Assembly (NCBI RefSeq): GCF_015709525.1
Contig: NZ_JADNRA010000034.1
Location: 1 to 64,000, forward strand
Origin: Methylocystis sp. L43
Lineage (GTDB): Bacteria; Pseudomonadota; Alphaproteobacteria; Rhizobiales; Beijerinckiaceae
Reading direction: 5' to 3'
DNA length: 64,000 bases
Shown: positions 45,344-53,068 of the stretch, one piece after another
How positions within the stretch are numbered: the first letter of the stretch is position 1
How the letters are laid out: each line of letters begins with the position of its first letter
The notes under the pieces: model-generated
Seen by the model: the letters and a program-made list of their open reading frames with translations, nothing else
Database searches by the model: none
What the model was told of the DNA's origin: nothing
Position numbers and translations under genes: made by a program

Positions 45344-45823
45344 ATGCGCCTCATGTCTTTCGCCCTCGTCTTTGCGCTTCTTGCAGGAGGAGGCGCCTTC
45401 GCGATGGACTTCAAGCCCTACGGCCGCGGCGGCTTCAGCCAATTGACCAAGGCCCATGCCGGCAGGCCGCTCATCGTGCATTTCTGGTCGGTGACCTGTC
45501 CGCCCTGCCTCGTGGAATTGCCGCAATGGGCGAAGATCGCCGCCGAGAAAAAGGGCTTCGACGTCGTCTTCGTCAACACCGACGGCGACGATGACCGCGC
45601 CCGCGCGCAGGCGCGCATCGAGAAGGTCGGGCTTTCGAGCGCGGATCATTACGGCTTCGCCGACGACTTTGTCGAAAAGCTTTATTTTGAAGCGGACAGC
45701 GCCTGGCGCGGAGAATTGCCCTTTACGGCGCTCGTCGCCCCTGACGGCGGCGTCGTGACGGTGACGGGCGCGGTCGACGATCCGCTCATCGTCGAATGGC
45801 TGGAGAAGCGCGTAGCCAAGTGA
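45344..45823 (+). CDS. TlpA-like periplasmic thioredoxin
   Basis: 159 residues from the ATG at 45344, which starts a signal peptide (MSFALVFALLAGGGAFA). The redox motif is C52-P-P-C55 in 'LIVHFWSVTCPPCLVELPQWAKIA', and the thioredoxin-fold cis-proline region is 'ELPFTALVAPDGGVV'. Periplasmic CPPC/CPxC thioredoxins reduce cysteines in secreted proteins such as cytochromes or copper-binding proteins. Its neighbours contain several Cys-rich secreted proteins, which makes them attractive partners. The gene is convergent with the HIG1-like gene, with a 7-base perfect stem (GGCCGCT/AGCGGCC, 45827-45844) between them. Confidence 0.82.
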   Translation: MRLMSFALVFALLAGGGAFAMDFKPYGRGGFSQLTKAHAGRPLIVHFWSVTCPPCLVELPQWAKIAAEKKGFDVVFVNTDGDDDRARAQARIEKVGLSSADHYGFADDFVEKLYFEADSAWRGELPFTALVAPDGGVVTVTGAVDDPLIVEWLEKRVAK

Positions 45824-45832
45824 AGCGGCCGC

Positions 45833-46033
45833 TTACCAGCGGCCTCTCGCGTAAAGCACGCCGAGCACGATGAGAAGCGCCAGCAATTGCAGGCCGACGC
45901 GCCAACGCATCAGCTTCTGCGAGCGGGCCGGCGCGCCCGCGCCGCCGCGAAACATATTGATGAAGCCGGCGACGACGACAAGAATCACCGCCGCGACGGC
46001 GACGACGACCAATAGATTTGAAGAACTTGGCAT
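45833..46033 (-). CDS. HIG1-like twin transmembrane protein
   Basis: 66 residues with two membrane segments (LLVVVAVAAVILVVVAGFINMF and VGLQLLALLIVLGVLYARG) joined by a short loop. The 'QKLMRWRVGLQ' segment is the conserved core of HIG1-domain proteins. In mitochondria HIG1 proteins associate with respiratory supercomplexes; in alphaproteobacteria the role is unclear, and the gene is often annotated as twin transmembrane protein. It sits 60 bases after the TIGR02302-like gene in the same direction. Confidence 0.75.
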   Translation of the reverse strand: MPSSSNLLVVVAVAAVILVVVAGFINMFRGGAGAPARSQKLMRWRVGLQLLALLIVLGVLYARGRW

Positions 46034-46093
46034 GAGCGGCGCTTCTCCCTACTCGGTGCGCTGTAGAGAAGCGCGCGCCCGCGGGCAAGGCGT

Positions 46094-48562
46094 TTATCGC
46101 CGCAGCAGGCGCTGCAGATAATCGAGCTCTTCCTGCGGGCGTTCAGGCTGACCGAGCCTGCGGCGCAGCTCCTCCTGCACGCGATGGGCGCGCTGCGCCG
46201 GCGGCAGGCCGAGCGGATCATATTTCCCATAGGAGTCGGGACGATTGCCGTCGCCGGGCGCCCGCCCGAGCGGATCGCGGCCCTTGCCGCGGCGCCCGCG
46301 CCTGCCCGGGCTTCCACCCTCTTCTTCGGCGTTTTGGTCTCCCTCGCCGCGCATCTGCTGCGCCAGCCTGTCGGCGCCTTTACGCAACGCCTGCACGGCG
46401 CGCCCTTGCGCGTCGACCGCCCTGGCGCCGCCTTCGCCGGCCTTGCCGAGCGCATCCTCCGCTTCCTTCATCGCGCGGCGCGCGTCGTCGAGTTCTTCGG
46501 CGGCTTCGACGCCGCCCTCGCGCAGCGCGTCCTGCTGGCGCTCAAGCCGCTCGCGAAGCGCCTGCTGGCGCTGGCGCTCGGCGCTGAGTTCGTCGTTCTG
46601 CGGCTGCCCCTTCTGACGATGGCCGCGCGCGCCGCGCGATTCAATATCGCTCGGCGCGTTCATCCCCTGGAAGGTGTCGTCGCGCAATTGCTGCTCTTCG
46701 CGCGACAGCTGATCGAGGTCGCTGAGCGCGCGCGCCATTTCGCGCCCGCGCCCGCGGCGCTGGCCCGCGCCCTGCGCCGTCTGCACATTTTCGAGAATGT
46801 CCTGAAGTTCATCCAGGAGCCTTTGCGCCTGCGCCATGTCGCCGGATTTCAAGGCCCGGTTCATCTCGTCGAGCATCGCCTGCAACTCGTCCGGCGTGAC
46901 GGTGTCGCCGCCCTCCTCCGACTCCTGACGCGGCGAACCTTCCGGCGGCAATCGGCTGCCGAGCTGCTGAAGGAATTTATCGAGCGCGGCGCGAAGCTCC
47001 TCGGCGCGATTGGCGATCTCCTGCTCGCTGTCGCCGCGCGCGATCGCATCCTTCAATTCGCGCTCCGCCGCGCGCAGATCGCGCTCCGCTTGGGAGGTGT
47101 CGCCCTCTTCCAGGCCGAGCGCCATCGCCCACAGCATGTCACAGACGCCGCGCAATTCGTCGTCGCTGCGCGGACCCTCGAGACCGCGGCGCGCCTCACG
47201 GAGTCCGAGATGGACGGCGGCAGGCGTATCGAAAGCTTCCGGCGCGATTGACAGCGCCTCGAGCGCCGCGCGAACGCTTGCGCGCGAATCCGGTTCCAGC
47301 GCGAGGATGCGCCTCTGTTCGGCGAGCGCGCGCGCCAGCGGCTTGACGAAGCGGCGCTGCGGCAGAGTCACGTCGATCGATTCAGAAGCGCCTTCATTGT
47401 CCGCGGCGTCCTTGGCGACGAGGCGCATCGCGAGCTTCGCGCCGCCGAAAGGACTGTCGGCGAGATCGATTGTCGCCTTGGCCTCGCCCTGACCGCCGCC
47501 GCCGGGCGGCAAAGCGAGCGCAAGACGCGGCGGCTCGTAGAGCGCGCGCCGCGCGCTGGGCGGGCCGCTAAAGACCGCTTCGGCGCCGACGACGCCGTAA
47601 TCGTCCGTGGCGCGGAACGCGAGCGTCATCGAGCCCCGAACATTGTTGCGCGGCTTTTCCGTCAGCGCGATGGTCGGCGGCTTGTCCGGGATCGCCGCGA
47701 GATCGAAACGCCGACCGTCGGAAAGCGACACGCGCGCCGCGCCAGAGAGTTTGAACGCCTGCTCTTTCGACGCCCCCTTTTGCGCGTCCTCGGCGGCAGC
47801 CTGCGCGGCGGCCAGTCCGCCGGAGACGGATACGCCAGAGTCTGGAGGACGGATGCGCAGCATCGAATTGACGGGCGCCTCGATGGGCGCATCGCTCTCC
47901 TTCGCCAGCACGATCGGCGGGCGCCCTGTATAGGCGGGCGGTTCGAGCCAGGCGTCGACGCGCGCGGCGGTCCCGAAGCTAGCGGACGTGCGCCAGTCGA
48001 AAGCGGCAGCGATTCGCGCGCGCTTTTCATCGCCCGCCATGAATCCGGCCGCAACCGCCGCGACGAGCGCCAGCGCGCGCAGCGCATAGGGGTCGCGCTG
48101 AGGGACGCGCGGATGCGGCGCCTCGATCGGCGTCTGCGCCAGCGCCGCCTCCAAGCGCTGGCGGTGCAGCGCCCAGAGCGCCTCGACCGCCGCGTCGGGG
48201 TTCGGACTGGCGAGCCGATCCTCGAGCGAAGACGCAGGACGCAGCGCGGCGTCGGCGCCGCGGTCCAGCCGTTCGAGCGCGGCTGCGCGATGCGGCAAGC
48301 CGCGCGCAGACTCCCGCGCGACGACATAGAGCGCGGCGAAGCCGAAGAGCGCCACGCCGCCGATGCGCGCCTCCAGCGGCGCAGCCTGCCAAAAGCCCAG
48401 CCAGGAGAGCGCCAAAAAGAACAGGAGAATCGTGGCGAGCGCCAAGCCGGCCCGCCAGACACGCTCGGCGATGAGCGCAAGCGCCGACCGGCGCAGCATC
48501 CCCTCAAGACGCGGCGAGGTCTTTGTCCCCGTGGGCGAATTCTGGTGCTGAAGCTCGTCCAT
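46094..48562 (-). CDS. Large membrane protein, TIGR02302/DUF4175 type
   Basis: 822 residues. Two membrane segments lie near the N terminus (about 35-90), a third at about 165-180 ('ALRALALVAAVAAGFMAG'). A periplasmic-like middle part follows ('VDAWLEPPAYTGRPPIVL', 'LTEKPRNNVRGSMTLAFRATDDYGV'). The C-terminal part is a long Gln/Glu/Arg-rich helical region ('ELQAMLDEMNRALKSGDMAQAQRLLDELQDILENVQTAQGAGQRRGRGREMARALSDLDQLSREEQQLRDDTFQGMN') and ends with 'RRLGQPERPQEELDYLQRLL'. This is the pattern of the alphaproteobacterial TIGR02302 family, of unknown function. It is not a transporter that I can recognise. Confidence 0.85.
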   Translation of the reverse strand: MDELQHQNSPTGTKTSPRLEGMLRRSALALIAERVWRAGLALATILLFFLALSWLGFWQAAPLEARIGGVALFGFAALYVVARESARGLPHRAAALERLDRGADAALRPASSLEDRLASPNPDAAVEALWALHRQRLEAALAQTPIEAPHPRVPQRDPYALRALALVAAVAAGFMAGDEKRARIAAAFDWRTSASFGTAARVDAWLEPPAYTGRPPIVLAKESDAPIEAPVNSMLRIRPPDSGVSVSGGLAAAQAAAEDAQKGASKEQAFKLSGAARVSLSDGRRFDLAAIPDKPPTIALTEKPRNNVRGSMTLAFRATDDYGVVGAEAVFSGPPSARRALYEPPRLALALPPGGGGQGEAKATIDLADSPFGGAKLAMRLVAKDAADNEGASESIDVTLPQRRFVKPLARALAEQRRILALEPDSRASVRAALEALSIAPEAFDTPAAVHLGLREARRGLEGPRSDDELRGVCDMLWAMALGLEEGDTSQAERDLRAAERELKDAIARGDSEQEIANRAEELRAALDKFLQQLGSRLPPEGSPRQESEEGGDTVTPDELQAMLDEMNRALKSGDMAQAQRLLDELQDILENVQTAQGAGQRRGRGREMARALSDLDQLSREEQQLRDDTFQGMNAPSDIESRGARGHRQKGQPQNDELSAERQRQQALRERLERQQDALREGGVEAAEELDDARRAMKEAEDALGKAGEGGARAVDAQGRAVQALRKGADRLAQQMRGEGDQNAEEEGGSPGRRGRRGKGRDPLGRAPGDGNRPDSYGKYDPLGLPPAQRAHRVQEELRRRLGQPERPQEELDYLQRLLRR

Positions 48563-48631
48563 TTATTCTCCGAGAGCGCGCCGATGACAATGGCGGTTTC
48601 GTTACGGGCAGACAATCTTGGCCGTAGGAAA

Positions 48632-49198
48632 ATGGTCAAATTCAGCGCATTGGCGCATCAAGGGCGGAGCGCGCTAACATGCTGCATGATCCGCAAACCC
48701 AAGGGTGACGTCATTGGCGACGTCATTTCGCCCCCGATCGGCGATCTCGCGCTGCTGCCCGCGCCTGTCGCCAGGATCCGCGACAAGATTCTTGCCGCGA
48801 CCGAGACTGGCGACGTCGAGGCGCTCCGCATTCCGATCGACTGGAACGAGACGCGCCCGCTGTTCGCCAAGAGCGGCGCCTTCAAGGCCGGAACCGATCC
48901 CATCGAGATTTTGAAGACGCTTTCCTTCGATCGCAAGGGGCAAGAAACGATTTCGCTCATCCGTTCAATTCTTGCGCAGCCCTTCGTCAAGATCGTCCGC
49001 GGACCGACGACGCTCTATGAATGGCCGGCCTTCGCGCGCCATCCGCAGGCCGCGGCCAATGAGGACGAGGCGCGCGCAAGGTGGCGCTGCGTGCGTTTCG
49101 CCGATCTTATGCGCTCAAATGCCGAAGGAAAGCCGCGCGCGACTCGCATCGGCGTCGGATCGGACGGCGTTTGGCACTACTTCTGGAGCGAAGACTAG
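48632..49198 (+). CDS. Conserved protein of unknown function
   Basis: 188 residues from the ATG at 48632; the next in-frame ATG is at 48686 (170 residues). The conserved part starts 'DVIGDVISPPIGDLALLPAPVARIRDKILAATETGDVEALRIPIDWNETRPLFAKSGAFKAGTDPIEILKTLS' and ends 'TRIGVGSDGVWHYFWSED'. I know this as a Rhizobiales hypothetical family whose members usually have a signal peptide before this block; here none is visible in any start choice. The N-terminal 20-40 residues are therefore doubtful. No function is proposed. It is divergent from the TIGR02302-like gene. Confidence 0.6.
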   Translation: MVKFSALAHQGRSALTCCMIRKPKGDVIGDVISPPIGDLALLPAPVARIRDKILAATETGDVEALRIPIDWNETRPLFAKSGAFKAGTDPIEILKTLSFDRKGQETISLIRSILAQPFVKIVRGPTTLYEWPAFARHPQAAANEDEARARWRCVRFADLMRSNAEGKPRATRIGVGSDGVWHYFWSED

Positions 49199-49300
49199 AA
49201 GTTCGCCGAAGCGTTGGGAGACGACGCGGCGGCGATCGCCGCGCCCATTAGAGAGGCCGTTCGGCAGGTTGAACGCGACCGCTGGCTGCAAAGCATCAAG

Positions 49301-49528
49301 TCAGATTTCGCGCTCCTGCTCATGCGGCGCGGCGTGCGAGCGACCCTCGTCTTCGGCGCGCTTCAACTCTTCCGCCTCGTCGCCTTCGATCGCCTGCTCG
49401 GCTTCCTTCGCCGCTTTGTCGACCTTGCCGCTTTCGACGAATTTCCGTGTCGCGTCATTATACTGCTTGGCGGCGGTGCGGCTGCCTTCGCCTTCGTTCT
49501 TCGGCTGCTCGTCGTTCTGCGCGGTCAT
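49301..49528 (-). CDS. Small hydrophilic protein, unknown function
   Basis: 75 residues, very hydrophilic: 'EGEGSRTAAKQYNDATRKFVESGKVDKAAKEAEQAIEGDEAEELKRAEDEG'. It is Ala/Glu/Lys-rich and helical and is like small conserved proteins often found in Rhizobiales stress regions. The stop is 103 bases from the end of the gene on its left. It stands 29 bases after the basic small protein gene at 49.6-49.9 kb in the same direction. It may be a stress-related protein; no function is known. Confidence 0.6.
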   Translation of the reverse strand: MTAQNDEQPKNEGEGSRTAAKQYNDATRKFVESGKVDKAAKEAEQAIEGDEAEELKRAEDEGRSHAAPHEQEREI

Positions 49529-49557
49529 TGGGTTCTCCTGTGGCTTTTGTATTCGCG

Positions 49558-49869
49558 CTAGCTGGCGCGCTGTTCGTTGCGTTTGCGCGTTGCTGCGGCC
49601 TTTTTGGCGGAAGCCGATCGTTCCGAAGCGGGACGCGATGCGGAAGCTTCACCGCCGATCTTGCCGCCCTTGTGCGCCGCCGGATTGCCTGTACTCGCGC
49701 CGCGGCCGGACCCTGATTTCTTGCCGCCGCCGTCGTCCTTGTTCACGGTCGCCCAGGCGCGGCCCTCGGCGTCCTTCTCGGACACGCCGCGTTTCTCGTA
49801 ACTTTCTTCGATGTGCTCGGCCTTGCGTTTTTGCTTGTCGGTATAGGCCGACTTGTCTCCCTGCGGCAT
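49558..49869 (-). CDS. Small basic Lys/Ser/Gly-rich protein
   Basis: 103 residues. It begins 'MPQGDKSAYTDKQKRKAEHIEESYEKRGVSEKDAEGRAWATVNKDDGGGKKSGSGRG', a well-conserved start found in small proteins often annotated as plasmid stabilisation protein. The C-terminal half is low complexity (ASASRPASERSASAKKAAATRKR) and could bind nucleic acid. It precedes the small acidic protein, suggesting a two-gene unit. The annotation as plasmid stabilisation is not well founded, and no partner toxin or antitoxin is next to it. Confidence 0.65.
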   Translation of the reverse strand: MPQGDKSAYTDKQKRKAEHIEESYEKRGVSEKDAEGRAWATVNKDDGGGKKSGSGRGASTGNPAAHKGGKIGGEASASRPASERSASAKKAAATRKRNEQRAS

Positions 49870-49965
49870 CGCTCATCTCCTCTTGCGCGCAATCGGGAAT
49901 GAGCGACTAACCGCGCGCGAGGTCGCAATGTTCCGCGGCGTCGCGCAAACTTTGCAAAAGGAGGA

Positions 49966-51291
49966 TTAGAGCGCCGCGTGAAATCGCATCGGCGCGCCGC
50001 TGGAAGGCGTTACGAGTTCACCTTCCCACATGACCTTGGCGCCGCGCACGAACGTCCCGACCGGCCAGCCGACGACGTCCTTGCCATCATAGGGCGTCCA
50101 GCCGACGCGCGAGGCGATCCAGGAATTGCGGATCGTCTCGCGCCGCTTCATGTCGACGACGGTGAGATCGGCGTCGTAGCCGACCGCGGCGCGCCCCTTG
50201 CGGGCGATGCCGAAAAGCCGCGCCGGACCGGCGCTGGTCAGGTCGATGAAGCGCTGCAAAGTCAATCGGCCGGCGTTGACGTGATCGAGCAGCAGCGGAA
50301 CGAGCGTCTGCACGCCCGTCATGCCAGACGGGCTATTGGGATAAGGCTTGGCCTTTTCTTCCAGCGTATGGGGCGCATGATCGGAGCCGAGCACGTCGAC
50401 GACGCCCTGCGCCACGCCGCGCCAGAGGGCTTCGCGATGGCGCGCCTCGCGCACCGGCGGATTCATCTGCGCCAGCGTGCCGATCCGCGCATAATCGCTC
50501 GCGTCCATCGTCAAATGATGCGGAGTCACTTCGGCGCTGGCGATGTCCTTATGCTCGGCGAGCAGCGCGATCTCTTCTTGCGTCGTCACGTGCAGCACAT
50601 GCACGAGGGCGCCCTTCTCGCGCGCGATATGCATGAGCCGACGCGTCGAGCGCACCGCCGTCTCGACGTCGCGCCAGACCGGATGCGACGACGGATCGCC
50701 GGAGATGCGCAACGACTTGCGCAGATTCAGCCGGTCTTCGTCTTCGCTGTGAAAGGCGGCGCGCCGGCGCGTATGCGACAGCACGTCCGCGATGCCGGCG
50801 TCGTCGGCGATGAGCAGCGAGCCGGTCGAGGAGCCCATGAACACTTTGATCCCGGCCGCGCCGGGAAGCCGTTCCAATTCGCCGAGGTCACGGGCGTTCT
50901 CATGCGTGCCGCCGACCCAGAAGGCGAAATCGCAATGCATGCGCCCGCTCGCGCGCGCCACCTTGTCGGCAAGCTCCGCTTCGCCCGTCGTCAGCGGATT
51001 GGTGTTGGGCATGTCGAAGACGCCGACGACGCCGCCCAGAACCGCGCCGCGCGATCCAGATTCAAGGTCTTCCTTATGCGGGGCGCCCGGCTCGCGGAAA
51101 TGCACCTGGCTGTCGATGACGCCAGGCAGAATATGCAGGCCGCGACAGTCGATCGTCTCACCGGCCGAGGCGCGAGACAGATCGCCGATCTCGGCGATCT
51201 TGCCGTCGCGAAGGCCGACGTCGCGCGCGCCCTCCCCGTCCTGATTGACGAGCGCGCCGCCCGAGAGGATGACGTCGAAGATCTGCGGCAT
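49966..51291 (-). CDS. pyrC: Dihydroorotase, class I-like
   Basis: 441 residues of the cyclic amidohydrolase family. The N-terminal metal site normally reads HxH; here it is 'GVIDSQVHFREPG', with Q62 in the first position and H64 kept, followed by R66-x-P-G. Other features are 'FDMPNTNP', 'KVFMGSSTGSLL', 'HVLHVTTQEE', 'VTPHHLTMD' and 'VLGSDHAPHTLEEK'. The same Gln substitution is, from memory, usual in rhizobial proteins annotated as dihydroorotase. The expected reaction is carbamoyl-aspartate cyclisation in pyrimidine synthesis. It is divergent from ygfZ with 105 bases between. Confidence 0.8.
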   Translation of the reverse strand: MPQIFDVILSGGALVNQDGEGARDVGLRDGKIAEIGDLSRASAGETIDCRGLHILPGVIDSQVHFREPGAPHKEDLESGSRGAVLGGVVGVFDMPNTNPLTTGEAELADKVARASGRMHCDFAFWVGGTHENARDLGELERLPGAAGIKVFMGSSTGSLLIADDAGIADVLSHTRRRAAFHSEDEDRLNLRKSLRISGDPSSHPVWRDVETAVRSTRRLMHIAREKGALVHVLHVTTQEEIALLAEHKDIASAEVTPHHLTMDASDYARIGTLAQMNPPVREARHREALWRGVAQGVVDVLGSDHAPHTLEEKAKPYPNSPSGMTGVQTLVPLLLDHVNAGRLTLQRFIDLTSAGPARLFGIARKGRAAVGYDADLTVVDMKRRETIRNSWIASRVGWTPYDGKDVVGWPVGTFVRGAKVMWEGELVTPSSGAPMRFHAAL

Positions 51292-51396
51292 GGGGTGGCG
51301 CCTCGCTTGCGATGTCGTCGCGGGGTGGAGTTTTGTTGCTAATGCGCCAAAGGCGCGCGAGACTCAAGCAGCTGGCGGCGGAGGCGGAAGAGAGAC

Positions 51397-52230
51397 ATGA
51401 CGACGGCGATTCTGCTCGATGACCGCGCAATCATCGAGGTTGCGGGCGAAGACGCAGGCAAGTTCCTGCATAATCTGGTGACCAACGACGTCGCCGCGCT
51501 CAAGCCCGGCGAGGCGCGCTACGCCGCGTTGCTGACGCCGCAGGGCAAGATTTTGTTCGATTTTCTGGTCTTTGCCGCGGGCGAAGGAGGCTATCTGCTT
51601 GACTGTCCGCTCGCCCTTGCCGCCGATCTCGAAAAACGTCTGAACATTTACAAGCTGCGTTCGAAAGTGACGGTGACGAACCGCAGCGGCCAATTTGACG
51701 CGATCGCCTTTCCCGATGAGACGGAGGCGCCGAAGGTCGAGGCCGTCGCCATCGCCGCCGACCCGCGCGGGCCGCTTGGATTTCGCGCCATCGCGGAAAA
51801 AGGCAAGATCCCGACGCAGGACGGGCGGAGCGCCTACGAGGCCCAACGCATCCATGCCGGCGTGCCGCTCGGCGGCGTCGATTTCGACTATGGCGGAACC
51901 TTTCCGCACGAAGCCAATATGGATCTCCTCGCCGGAATCGATTTCAAGAAGGGCTGTTTCGTCGGGCAGGAGGTGGTGTCGCGGATGAAGCATCGCGGCC
52001 TGGTGCGCAAGCGGATCGCGAAATATCGCGCGCTGAGCGGCGCGCCCGCGCCGGGCGAAGCGATCCGCGCCGGCGACGTTGAAATCGGCGTCACCGGCTC
52101 GCGACTAGACGGAGAAGGTCTCGCCATGATCCGTCTCGACCGTCTTGGCGACGCCCTGGCCGCTGGCGCGACGCCCGTGGCCGCGGGGGCGGATTTGTCT
52201 TTTGAGACTCCGGACAAACCGCCGACATAG
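51397..52230 (+). CDS. ygfZ: Folate-binding protein YgfZ (iron-sulfur cluster assembly type)
   Basis: 277 residues of the GcvT-like fold. The signature K-G-C-[FY]-x-G-Q-E occurs at residues 185-192 (KGCFVGQE), with C187 as the functional cysteine. N-terminal 'GKFLHNLVTNDVAALKPGEARYAALLTPQGKILFDFLVF' is also typical. YgfZ/IBA57 proteins bind folate and assist maturation or repair of certain Fe-S enzymes such as MiaB-type proteins. It is divergent from pyrC, an order often seen in alphaproteobacteria. Confidence 0.92.
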   Translation: MTTAILLDDRAIIEVAGEDAGKFLHNLVTNDVAALKPGEARYAALLTPQGKILFDFLVFAAGEGGYLLDCPLALAADLEKRLNIYKLRSKVTVTNRSGQFDAIAFPDETEAPKVEAVAIAADPRGPLGFRAIAEKGKIPTQDGRSAYEAQRIHAGVPLGGVDFDYGGTFPHEANMDLLAGIDFKKGCFVGQEVVSRMKHRGLVRKRIAKYRALSGAPAPGEAIRAGDVEIGVTGSRLDGEGLAMIRLDRLGDALAAGATPVAAGADLSFETPDKPPT

Positions 52231-52271
52231 TGACACGACGGCCGCCGCAGCAAAGGAGCGCAGGGGCGCCA

Positions 52272-52868
52272 TCACGCCTGCCGGAACTTGGTCTTCTTGG
52301 AGTCTTTCTTGCCGAAGGAATGCACGTACCAGCCCACGCCGAGAGCGAGCGCGACGGTGGTGGCGACGGCGACAGCGGTCCAGGCGCGCAGAAACTCTTC
52401 GCCGACCGAGAAAGCGAAACGGGCGTTGTATTCCTTGCGGCCGTCCGGGCTTCGCGCCCGCACCAGAGCGACGTAATCTCCCTTTTTCTTGAAGTTGTGT
52501 TCGAGCTGGATCACCCCTGTCCGGAACTGGGCGGGAGGGAGATAGGCCTCGTTCGGCGCGACGTCATCGTCCCCTTTCGGGTCCGCTTCGACGATCCGGA
52601 TCTCCACCATCATGTCGCGCAATTCGTCCTGCATCGTGTCGACCACGATGGTCGTCGGTCCGGTTTCGGGAACGTCCTCGCAGAACTGATCTCGCGATTG
52701 CGTCGGCTGATAGAAGGTGAAGGTGATGACGTTCGGGCCCATCTGGGCCGAGCATTCCCGGACTTTCTGGAACGCCTTGGCGGAATCCCTACGCACCGCC
52801 TGTGCGTCCGCGCGGGCGATCAAGCCGATCGCCGCGATGAGAATGAAGAAGAGCCTAATTCTGAACAT
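52272..52868 (-). CDS. Periplasmic single-TM protein after pmoC, possibly PmoD-like
   Basis: 198 residues from the ATG at 52868; the longer open frame overlaps pmoC and lacks a signal. A signal peptide (FRIRLFFILIAAIGLIARADA) is followed by a periplasmic domain with C39, M43, C63 and H124, a single membrane helix at about 160-182 and a short Lys-rich cytosolic tail. The order pmoC - exported domain - C-terminal anchor resembles PmoD/AmoD, copper proteins of methane and ammonia oxidisers that hold a CuA-type site built of Cys, His and Met. The residue set here would suit that, but I cannot align the sequences, so the assignment is a hypothesis. It stands 200 bases after pmoC, separated by two hairpins. 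Confidence 0.5.
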   Translation of the reverse strand: MFRIRLFFILIAAIGLIARADAQAVRRDSAKAFQKVRECSAQMGPNVITFTFYQPTQSRDQFCEDVPETGPTTIVVDTMQDELRDMMVEIRIVEADPKGDDDVAPNEAYLPPAQFRTGVIQLEHNFKKKGDYVALVRARSPDGRKEYNARFAFSVGEEFLRAWTAVAVATTVALALGVGWYVHSFGKKDSKKTKFRQA

Positions 52869-52937
52869 GTCTCCGCCCGGCTTCGACAGGGTGTTTCGAA
52901 AATCGAGAATGCCGCATTTTTGGGCCTGCCGTCCATC

Positions 52938-52966
52938 GCCTCCCGACGCCGAAGGCGACGAGAGGC
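52938..52966 (-). other. RNA hairpin with UUCG-type loop between pmoC and the next gene
   Basis: On the minus strand the transcript would fold GCCUCUCGUCGCC-UUC-GGCGUCGGGAGGC, a 13-base stem with one mismatch and one wobble, closed by a C(UUCG)G tetraloop. There is no U-tract, so it is a structural or processing element rather than a classical terminator. Confidence 0.5.
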
Positions 52967-53008
52967 GACAAAATGAGCTCTGTCCTGGGAGTTTCTGCTC
53001 ATTCCTCC

Positions 53009-53055
53009 CGCGCCGCGCCGTCGTTCGTCTGGAGGTCCGAACGCGGCGCGGCGCG
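53009..53055 (-). other. Very stable hairpin just after the pmoC stop
   Basis: Arms CGCGCCGCGCCG(T)CGTTCG and CGAACGCGGCGCGGCGCG pair over 18 bases with a single bulged base and a loop of about 10. It begins 13 bases after the pmoC stop codon on the minus strand and is not followed by a T-run. It could protect the pmoC mRNA 3' end or separate the levels of the two genes. Confidence 0.6.
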
Positions 53056-53068
53056 AGAATCTTGAGCC

